The notes beneath the pieces are model-generated. The model saw only the letters and a list, made by a program, of their open reading frames with translations. It did not search any database and was not told the DNA's origin. Below, one piece after another: positions 7,651-13,848 of a stretch of 16,060 nt of DNA (position 1 is its first letter; each line of letters opens with the position of its first letter). Position numbers and translations under genes: made by a program. Origin of the DNA: CAYWXV01 sp964462535 (GTDB lineage: Bacteria > Bacteroidota > Ignavibacteria > OLB7); the NCBI GenBank assembly GCA_964462535.1, contig CAYWXV010000060.1, positions 1-16,060 on the forward strand, written 5' to 3'.

Positions 7651-10058
7651 GGAATACGAATCATGCTTCCCGAGTGATCGCTTCCGGCCAGAAGGTTCAA
7701 TACGTACGAACCAGAGGGGACGTCCGACAGACTGATCCGAACAGCATGATCGCTGTCGTCTCCTTCGGGGAGGCCGATCCGAGCCACCAGTCGGCCCGAA
7801 AGATCGACAAGAAGAAGGGTAACGGCGGAATGCAGAGGAGCGCGGTACTCGATGAGTAGCTCATCACCACCAGTGACGCGCATCGAATTGATGCGGGAGC
7901 GGCGACTGAGTGCGGGATCGCGCCCTATGTCGCAACCCTCAAGCAGAATCATCCCTTGCGCGGTCGTCACCAGCGAGGCGATGCCGACGACGGAATCTGA
8001 GTCGATCGTGATGACGTTGGCCGGGCGTCCGGACGTCAGTCCAACGAACGACACGCGCCCCGGAACTTCGCCGAAGATGAAGCCGGATGCGTTGGCCGTT
8101 ACATCAAGTGCGACGGTGGAGTCGTTCACACGCTCGAGTCTTGCATCGCCCACATCACTCGCGGCCGAAAGCGGGACGATGGATCGTGGGTCATACGAGA
8201 AGACCGCCCGGACATTCGCGACCGAGTCGCGAGTGGTGAGGGGCGGGGCTACGTGGAGTGAGAACGATCCTTCTTCCCCGACGCGTATCGACACCGTGTC
8301 GAACCAGATGCGACGACCTACCGCGCGCGCAGCCAGCACGACCGAGAGGCCGTTCGGGGAATTGCCGGTGAATCCCGTCCAGACGCCCGTTACATCCCCC
8401 GTGTCGACAGGCCTGAACTCGATCGTAATCGTGATTGAGTCGCCCGGTCGAATCGGCCCTCCACCGCGCGCACCGAGAATCGTGAATGGGGGCGATGGGC
8501 TGACTGTCGAACTGTCTAGCGTGGCGGTTCCACTCCCAAGGTTCTTCAGAACGATAACCTGTGTGATGCGTTGTCCCAATGGGAGCACACCTATGTCGAT
8601 CGATGACCGCGTGGGAACCAGCAGTCCGTTCCCTCCGGTCGACGTATCGGTCTGACCGATGAGCGTCACTGTTCGAGCGGGGTTCCCTGCCACTCCGATT
8701 CTCAAGGAGCCGGTGACAAGCCCCACCCTGTTCGGGCAGAATCGAAGAGCAACATGGAGCGTCTCGCCGGGGCGCACTGTCGCTGGGAGGTTGCTAGGAG
8801 AGACCACAGAAAAATCGAGCGGTACGACCAGCAGCGAGTCGATGACGAATGGCGCGCTTCCTGTGTTGACAATCCGAACGGTGTCGTCTGAGCAGATTGT
8901 GACGGGTGGATTGACAGTGGGAAAGATCAGGGGCTCAGGGGAGATGGATAATAACGCCGCACCGCCACGTCCGCTGAGAGAGAGTGTGGCGGCCGCTCCT
9001 GTGGGGAGAGAGTCGATCGTCCACACTCCCGTTCGGAGTCCGATTGAGTCCGGGCAGAAACGCACAGTAAAGGGAACGGAGTCCCCCATGGGCACCTGCG
9101 CTATTCCATTCCCCAACGTTGTGAATCGACCGATGGTGGTATCCGCGACATACGACCGGAGCGTCAGACCTCGACGCGAGAAGTTCCGCACGACGATCGT
9201 GGTGTCAACGCAGGCGCCAACGGGAACCGTGCCAAAGTCGATGCTCTGTGGAATGCGGAGCGCGTCAGTGATGCCTTGAAGCGGGACGTCAACGAGCGGA
9301 GTCGTTGTTCCAGTAGTGTCGTTGCTCAGTCGGAGCGTTGCGTCGGCGCCCGATGCGTCCCCTGGCTGGGGACAGTATCGAATGGTCACGACCAGCGAGG
9401 AGTCGATTACGACCGGCGAGGTCGATGGTGAGACGATGGTGAACGACGTTGCGGCATTCCCTTGAAGGAGGAGCCGCGCCGTCACTCGGGCGCCGGGTGT
9501 GCCGAGTATCGTCACCTGCCGAGTCACGCAGCTGTCGGGGCGGGGGCGCCCGAAGTCGAGCCGCGACGGAATTGCCGTCAGCGACGGAGTGTTCTGCGTG
9601 CCACACCCGGTGATCGGAACGAGCTGAACTCTTCCTGTGTCGAGGGAATCGGCTGTAACACGGTACCAGACGACGAGCGTGTCGGCAGGACACGTCGTGT
9701 CACGGGTGGGACAGAACTGAAGCGTGAATGGGAACAGACTGCGTAGTCGACCATCGAGCGTGTCAACCGTGCTGCCTATTAACTGGTAGGCACTCCCGTG
9801 ACGAAGCGACAGGTTGATCACGACAGCACCGGAGTTAGCGAGTGACGCGGCGACTGTGTCGGTCCTCCGGACGCATGTGTCGAACGGAACCGCGCCGAAC
9901 GTCACCATCGCGGGAACGACGACGGAATCCCCGGCACCGGCCCCGGATACGACTGGGTCACCTGCGCGAACGCATGTGGTCACAATGAGGAACAGTATCG
10001 AAATCAGGAAGAGTTTCGTCACGTTGGTCACCGGTAACAGCTTCGCCGATGCACGCAC
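7647..10058 (-). CDS. Secreted ASH-repeat (choice-of-anchor D) protein with T9SS-like C-terminal domain
   Basis: An 803-residue exported protein. Signal segment is about residues 14-33. Five ASH/HYDIN-type Ig-like repeats follow at about 45-153, 158-262, 267-363, 369-470 and 484-578, with FG-VP strands near the start and RFCP-type strands later. Repeats 1-4 each carry a Cys pair spaced 52-54 residues (C62/C116, C177/C229, C283/C335, C389/C441); repeat 5 lacks both. Residues about 583-700 look like a cohesin-type beta-sandwich (AVFSYDPRSIVPL). Residues 722-803 resemble a type A sorting domain (VDLSGRLVARI, ISLSDVPSGSYVLNL), although the usual PNP motif is absent. The start is GTG at 10058. A second in-frame GTG at 10022 would give a shorter signal peptide. 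The gene overlaps the downstream OmpA-like gene by ATGA. It is probably displayed on the cell surface or secreted. Confidence 0.85.
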   Translation of the reverse strand: MRASAKLLPVTNVTKLFLISILFLIVTTCVRAGDPVVSGAGAGDSVVVPAMVTFGAVPFDTCVRRTDTVAASLANSGAVVINLSLRHGSAYQLIGSTVDTLDGRLRSLFPFTLQFCPTRDTTCPADTLVVWYRVTADSLDTGRVQLVPITGCGTQNTPSLTAIPSRLDFGRPRPDSCVTRQVTILGTPGARVTARLLLQGNAATSFTIVSPSTSPVVIDSSLVVTIRYCPQPGDASGADATLRLSNDTTGTTTPLVDVPLQGITDALRIPQSIDFGTVPVGACVDTTIVVRNFSRRGLTLRSYVADTTIGRFTTLGNGIAQVPMGDSVPFTVRFCPDSIGLRTGVWTIDSLPTGAAATLSLSGRGGAALLSISPEPLIFPTVNPPVTICSDDTVRIVNTGSAPFVIDSLLVVPLDFSVVSPSNLPATVRPGETLHVALRFCPNRVGLVTGSLRIGVAGNPARTVTLIGQTDTSTGGNGLLVPTRSSIDIGVLPLGQRITQVIVLKNLGSGTATLDSSTVSPSPPFTILGARGGGPIRPGDSITITIEFRPVDTGDVTGVWTGFTGNSPNGLSVVLAARAVGRRIWFDTVSIRVGEEGSFSLHVAPPLTTRDSVANVRAVFSYDPRSIVPLSAASDVGDARLERVNDSTVALDVTANASGFIFGEVPGRVSFVGLTSGRPANVITIDSDSVVGIASLVTTAQGMILLEGCDIGRDPALSRRSRINSMRVTGGDELLIEYRAPLHSAVTLLLVDLSGRLVARIGLPEGDDSDHAVRISLSDVPSGSYVLNLLAGSDHSGSMIRIP

Positions 10059-10097
10059 CAGACATGTCGTGCAAGGATCCGACAGGGCACTCTAATG

Positions 10098-10145
10098 ACA
10101 CAAGATATGTGTGTGATGTCACGGCTTCCGGTGACGCCGTGACGT
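10098..10145. promoter_or_regulatory. Inverted repeats in the divergent intergenic region
   Basis: GTCACGGC (10118-10125) and GCCGTGAC (10136-10143) form a perfect 8-bp inverted repeat with a 10-nt spacer that holds a further GTGAC (10131-10135). A second small inverted repeat, ACACA/TGTGT, lies at 10098-10112. The region separates the divergent sigma-factor and ASH-repeat operons, so an operator or a hairpin in either leader is plausible. No convincing promoter hexamers were identified. Confidence 0.35.
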
Positions 10146-10194
10146 TTCTGATCATCGATGTGTCAGGGAAATGGAGCGGAGACGCCCCAAACAC

Positions 10195-10908
10195 ATGAGA
10201 ACTTCGACCCACGTCTCCGGACCCGAGTCACAAGACCCCAGTCCCCAGGTAACCCCGTTGATACAGACAGTGCGACATCGGGAACAGAGCCAACCCGAAC
10301 GGCGAGACGCCTACGAGGTCGATCTCTTTGTGAGATTCTTCGACGGCGACGACGGAGCGTTCGGAGAGCTCTTTGACCGCCACATGCATCGGCTCTATCT
10401 CTTCGCCTTGAAGTTCGTGGGTGACCAGCAGGGGGCAGAGGACGTCGTACAGGACGTCTGGGAAAAACTGATACGCATGCGTGGCGAACAGAAGCCCATG
10501 CCCGATAATCCAATGGGCTATGTCGTGACGATGATCCGCAATCTCTCGCTCAACCGGGTACGAGATCGCAAAGGACACGCTTCGCTTCAGGATGTGAGCG
10601 AAGTCGAACTTCCGAGCCACCCGCCGCGCGAGCTGTCGCATGCTGAGGAGTTGGTTGTAAAGGCAATGCCGCATCTGGCCGAGGCGTATCGTGAGGTGCT
10701 CGTGCTACATGCCTATTCGGGGTATCGGTTTGAAGAGATCGCACAGATGCTGGGGGAACCGGTCGGCGCTGTGCGCACGCGCGCATGGAGAGCTCGTGCG
10801 CAGCTCGCCCGCATCATCTCGGCATACATGGAATTGGACGACATCAACAAGAATAATCCCGGCTCCGATGGTACGGACGATATCGGGGAGGGGGATCAGG
10901 AAGCATGA
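10195..10908 (+). CDS. ECF-family RNA polymerase sigma factor
   Basis: A 237-residue sigma-70 family factor of the extracytoplasmic-function type. Region 2 is about 44-125, with FGELFDRHMHRLYLFALKFV, the DVVQDVWEKLI helix and the YVVTMIRNLSLNRVR segment that contacts -10 DNA. Region 4 is about 154-210, with MPHLAEAYREVLVLHAYSGY and the helix-turn-helix FEEIAQMLGEPVGAVRTRAWRA. There is no region 3. The ATG at 10195 is chosen; the in-frame ATG at 10171 would add eight basic residues and has only a poorly spaced purine run. The roughly 40-residue polar N-terminal extension and the acidic Asn/Gly/Asp-rich tail (about 215-237) are longer than in minimal ECF factors. Its stop overlaps the next start (ATGA), the usual arrangement with a cognate anti-sigma factor. 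Target promoters are unknown, and the downstream surface-protein genes are candidates. Confidence 0.93.
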   Translation: MRTSTHVSGPESQDPSPQVTPLIQTVRHREQSQPERRDAYEVDLFVRFFDGDDGAFGELFDRHMHRLYLFALKFVGDQQGAEDVVQDVWEKLIRMRGEQKPMPDNPMGYVVTMIRNLSLNRVRDRKGHASLQDVSEVELPSHPPRELSHAEELVVKAMPHLAEAYREVLVLHAYSGYRFEEIAQMLGEPVGAVRTRAWRARAQLARIISAYMELDDINKNNPGSDGTDDIGEGDQEA

Positions 10909-11603
10909 ACAGAGTAGAACGAGAAAAACTCCTGCAGAATTATCTGGCAGGACACATGAGCGGGCAGGAGGAGGAGGAGTTTTTCATAAAGGTTGCGCTC
11001 GACCGAGAGCTTCGAGGTGAGCTGCAGGCTCATCGCGCAATCGACAGCGCGATCGGGAAGGAAGTGTCGGGTCAACCCGGGCGACACTCCGCGGTGCGCC
11101 ACAAGACCATGGCTATTCTGGCCGCGACGCCCGCTCCTGTGCCGGCGCCCGTGGCCTGGACCGGATGGCGCGGTTCCACCTGGTTGGGTATTGGTGGCCT
11201 TGCCGCCGTGCTTGTGGTCGTGGCGTTCTTCACGCTATCACGGCGTGAAGCACCCGAGCCGCGGTTGCAGATGCACGCCACGCCTGATCTCCCCGCCGCG
11301 GCCCTGGCGATTTCCGTTTCCGCGCTTCTCCAGCCGGACCCGAGCGACGGAGGGGCTGCGGTTGTCGGTGCAAGGAGGCTCCCCCCCGTTGGGTTCACGC
11401 GGGGTGACGGAAGGGCTTTCAAGCAGAAGTCAACGTCGCCACGATCGGTTGCGGACGCGGAGACGCGACCATTGGGCCTCTCGCCGGGACATCAGGCAGA
11501 GCCTTCCATTTCAAGTCGCGAGCGCCACGACGATTCGGTACCCGTACGTGTTCGGGTTCGGATCGGAGGCTCCGCGGAAAAGAATAATGGCGGGGAGCAA
11601 TGA
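10905..11603 (+). CDS. Single-pass membrane protein, putative anti-sigma factor
   Basis: A 232-residue protein with no N-terminal signal peptide. Residues 1-50 are charged and helical (LLQNYLAGHMSGQEEEEFF, then LDRELRGELQAHRAID), resembling the N-terminal sigma-binding domain of anti-sigma factors, but without the zinc-binding His/Cys motif. An Ala/Pro linker (about 73-84) leads to one transmembrane helix at about 92-111 (STWLGIGGLAAVLVVVAFF). The rest (112-232) is a low-complexity Pro/Arg/Ser-rich segment, predicted outside the cytoplasm. The gene overlaps the sigma-factor stop by ATGA and has AGGA about 5 nt upstream. The assignment rests mainly on context and topology, so a membrane protein with another role is possible. 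Confidence 0.75.
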   Translation: MNRVEREKLLQNYLAGHMSGQEEEEFFIKVALDRELRGELQAHRAIDSAIGKEVSGQPGRHSAVRHKTMAILAATPAPVPAPVAWTGWRGSTWLGIGGLAAVLVVVAFFTLSRREAPEPRLQMHATPDLPAAALAISVSALLQPDPSDGGAAVVGARRLPPVGFTRGDGRAFKQKSTSPRSVADAETRPLGLSPGHQAEPSISSRERHDDSVPVRVRVRIGGSAEKNNGGEQ

Positions 11604-11660
11604 TTCAAGACATAGTGCGCGCACACGATAGAGTTAAACAAGAACGAAACACTAAACGAC

Positions 11661-11665
11661 AGGAG
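11661..11665 (+). promoter_or_regulatory. Shine-Dalgarno AGGAG for the first cargo gene
   Basis: AGGAG lies 6 nt before the ATG at 11672, a good consensus site. It decides the start over the in-frame ATG at 11600, which overlaps the preceding gene and would add a hydrophilic leader before the signal peptide. The upstream 68-nt spacer also holds a GTGCGCGCAC palindrome, but no clear promoter. Confidence 0.8.
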
Positions 11666-11671
11666 TTTACC

Positions 11672-13558
11672 ATGAGGCTTATGACACGAGTGACGGTGGC
11701 TGCCGTCGCACTTCTGGCCCTGGCAACAGGGACAGCCAGTGCGGTGCCGCCTGAGGCCCCGGTCGGCATTCGAGGATGGGTGGGACAGAATCACGCGGGT
11801 CCCGTCATCAATCTCGTCTGGAGCTTCTCACCAAACGGCCCCGACTCGACTCGCACGCATGACGGATCACATTTGTACGTCGGCGTTGCCGAGCTGGGAG
11901 CAATCACGTTTCGTCTCCTGGCGTCGGTGCCCGACAGCGCCAACATGCCGGGAACGGCTTACTACAGCATGCCGGTGAATGCACAGGGACGCTATTACTT
12001 CTATGCTGCGGGATACAACGGCGATGGTGAGGGAGCCGCGAGCGATACGATTTATGTCGACTATCCAACGCAGGTTCAGGTTCGATTCAGCTCGACGCAA
12101 TACATCGACTCGGCCAACACTGGCGAGGAGTACCTCCGATACTTCGTTGCACAGGGTCCCGCGAACGGCACGATCCGATACTCGCTGGTCAACAACGGTG
12201 GAAACGGTGCATCGTTTGATTCAGTGACGGGGAAATTCACATGGACCCCCGGAAACGCGGGCGCGTTCACATTTGCTCTCAGGGCGACCGTCGTTGAAGA
12301 TCCGTCAAACACCGCGTCAGCTACACTCGTGTTGATCGTGAACGGACCCGACACAAACTGGACTGTCCGCTTCTCGGGGGGAAACAGGAGCCGGACCTTG
12401 CTTGTCGGGCAGACGTTGCGCGATTCGGTTTTCGCGTATGCGCGTGACGGCGGGAGCGTCTGGTACGACCTGGAGAACGAGCCGGCAGCCATGACCATCG
12501 ACCAGAATGGAGTCATTGACTGGGTCGGTCCGAGCCCGGGTACCTACACGTTCCGTGTTGTCGCGGGCAAGACGGGTGAGACGCAGCCGGCCGCGTCGAT
12601 CAACTACACGATCCGTGTGTCGGACACGGTAAACTACGTCTCGATCATGGGGTGGGTGACCGATTCCATCCGGCAGGCCTACGTTCACGCCACCGTATAT
12701 CTCTATCGCCAGGTGCCAGGCACAGTCTCCTACCAGCTGTTTGACTCGATGGTCGCCACTCAGGGCTACTACAGCTTCCGTGGTGTTAGCAACGGCAACT
12801 ACATCCTCCAGGCGGTTCCAGTCGACACGATCTATGTTCCGGGCTACTTCGTCCGCAACGGGCTTGCTGCCGGTTCGTGGCAGAACGCAACGGTGATAAG
12901 TGTCGGTCCCAACAGCTGGGGCGATTCGGCCGAGATCCGGCTCCCCTGGGCGAACGGGTATCATGGCTCCAACCGTCTCGATGGATCGGTGGTAGGCAAT
13001 GCAGGGTCGATCAAGGAGGGAACCGATCATTCCCTGAGCGGGCTTAGTCCAGTCTCAGGAGCAACAGTCTACGTTATCGACGACATGGGTCACGTGAGCG
13101 GATACGACCGCACCGATGCGGAAGGGGACTACACCATTTACGGCATCGGCGCTGGTATGTACAACATTCTCATCGACAAGATCGGCTACCAGCCGATGAC
13201 AAAGACGGTGACGTTCGCGGAGGACAACGGAACGACCGAGACGGTTCCCGTGGAGCTTCAGTCCGTCGGCAGCGGAAGCAGCGTTCCGGTGGATCGCATT
13301 ATCAGCGCGTCACTGGAGTTGATCCCGAACCCTGCGCGGACGACGCTTCGCGTAGGCTTTGAGGGTAACGGGAAGCGAGTTGTGGTTCGGCTGATCGATA
13401 ACATTGGACGCGAGGTGATGGCACGCACCGTGGAAACCAACGTGGGCGCGACGTCGCTTGAGCTCCCGATGAGCAAACTGTCGTCCGGCCGCTACCTTAT
13501 CACGATCGCCGGAGCGGACGGTGTTGCCGCGGCGCCGGTAGTTGTACTGGGCCAGTAA
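11672..13558 (+). CDS. Large secreted T9SS cargo protein, Ig-like and carboxypeptidase-regulatory-like domains (paralog 1)
   Basis: A 628-residue exported protein of unknown specific function. Signal peptide is residues 1-24, cut after ASA. An Fn3-like domain spans about 28-131 and ends in GYNGDGEGAASDTIYVDYP. Two putative-Ig (He_PIG-like) modules follow at about 136-224 (SVTGKFTWTPGNAGAFTFALRA) and 228-316 (QNGVIDWVGPSPGTYTF). Two carboxypeptidase-regulatory/CNA-B-like beta-sandwiches are at about 323-425 and 436-530 (ATVYVIDDMGHVSGYDRTDA). A T9SS type A sorting domain covers about 547-628, with IPNPARTTLRV, VRLIDNIGREVMAR, LSSGRYLITI and a VVVLGQ end. It lies 68 nt after the putative anti-sigma gene, so cotranscription or control by that sigma factor is plausible. 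The next gene is a full-length paralog. A surface adhesive or structural role is inferred from architecture only. Confidence 0.9.
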   Translation: MRLMTRVTVAAVALLALATGTASAVPPEAPVGIRGWVGQNHAGPVINLVWSFSPNGPDSTRTHDGSHLYVGVAELGAITFRLLASVPDSANMPGTAYYSMPVNAQGRYYFYAAGYNGDGEGAASDTIYVDYPTQVQVRFSSTQYIDSANTGEEYLRYFVAQGPANGTIRYSLVNNGGNGASFDSVTGKFTWTPGNAGAFTFALRATVVEDPSNTASATLVLIVNGPDTNWTVRFSGGNRSRTLLVGQTLRDSVFAYARDGGSVWYDLENEPAAMTIDQNGVIDWVGPSPGTYTFRVVAGKTGETQPAASINYTIRVSDTVNYVSIMGWVTDSIRQAYVHATVYLYRQVPGTVSYQLFDSMVATQGYYSFRGVSNGNYILQAVPVDTIYVPGYFVRNGLAAGSWQNATVISVGPNSWGDSAEIRLPWANGYHGSNRLDGSVVGNAGSIKEGTDHSLSGLSPVSGATVYVIDDMGHVSGYDRTDAEGDYTIYGIGAGMYNILIDKIGYQPMTKTVTFAEDNGTTETVPVELQSVGSGSSVPVDRIISASLELIPNPARTTLRVGFEGNGKRVVVRLIDNIGREVMARTVETNVGATSLELPMSKLSSGRYLITIAGADGVAAAPVVVLGQ

Positions 13559-13583
13559 GGGGCTGGGGGCTGGGTGTCCCGGT
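13559..13583. repeat. G-rich repeat fragment at left edge of the assembly gap
   Basis: A run of GGGGCTGGGGGCTGGGTGTCCCGG-like units directly follows the stop of paralog 1 and enters the gap. It resembles a divergent stretch of the GGGCNNCY octamer arrays seen at 15790-16015, but the 8-bp register is not clean here. Confidence 0.5.
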
Positions 13584-13683
13584 NNNNNNNNNNNNNNNNN
13601 NNNNNNNNNNNNNNNNNNNNNNNNNNNNNNNNNNNNNNNNNNNNNNNNNNNNNNNNNNNNNNNNNNNNNNNNNNNNNNNNNNN
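13584..13683. other. Assembly gap of 100 N
   Basis: Exactly 100 N, the conventional length for a scaffold gap of unknown size. It sits between the stop of paralog 1 and the palindromic repeat upstream of paralog 2, so missing repeat sequence is the likely cause. Any gene in the gap would be invisible here. Confidence 0.98.
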
Positions 13684-13700
13684 ATGAAGACCCCTTTCCA

Positions 13701-13748
13701 ACTCCCCCCTCTCTCAGCATTGAGAGAGGGGGGCCGGGAGGGTGAGAG
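13701..13748. repeat. Palindromic intergenic repeat, copy 1
   Basis: A perfect 13-bp stem (CCCCCCTCTCTCA at 13704-13716, TGAGAGAGGGGGG at 13721-13733) encloses the loop GCAT. It is followed by CCGGGAGGGTGAGAG. The whole 48-nt core recurs at 15908-15955 with a single mismatch. It has no T-tract, so it is not a classical terminator. It lies about 100 nt upstream of paralog 2. Confidence 0.9.
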
Positions 13749-13848
13749 GGACCATCGATTCGCAATCCCGATCGTAACCTCTTCAGATCGAGTGTGTCGT
13801 GCGCTTGAATGCCCCACCATTTCTCAACAACCAACCCTCGAGACAGCG

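Noticed and set aside
7852..9279. Two long + strand open frames (7852-8655 and 8659-9279) opposite the ASH-repeat gene
   Set aside because: They are antisense to a well-supported coding region with repeats, signal peptide and sorting-like tail. Their translations are Ser/Thr/Pro/Arg-rich without recognisable domains, as expected from antisense frames in GC-rich DNA.
12317..13030. 237-codon - strand open frame opposite paralog 1
   Set aside because: Antisense to conserved Ig-like and regulatory-like domains shared with the paralog; no signal, motif or neighbour supports it.
13684..13848. Upstream extension of paralog 2 to the ATG at 13684
   Set aside because: The extension starts at the gap edge, translates the palindromic repeat and places a hydrophilic stretch before a clear signal peptide at 13849.
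13559..13848. Insertion sequence between the cargo paralogs
   Set aside because: No transposase fragment or terminal inverted repeats with duplicated target are visible. Only the palindromic repeat and the gap are seen, though the gap hides sequence.
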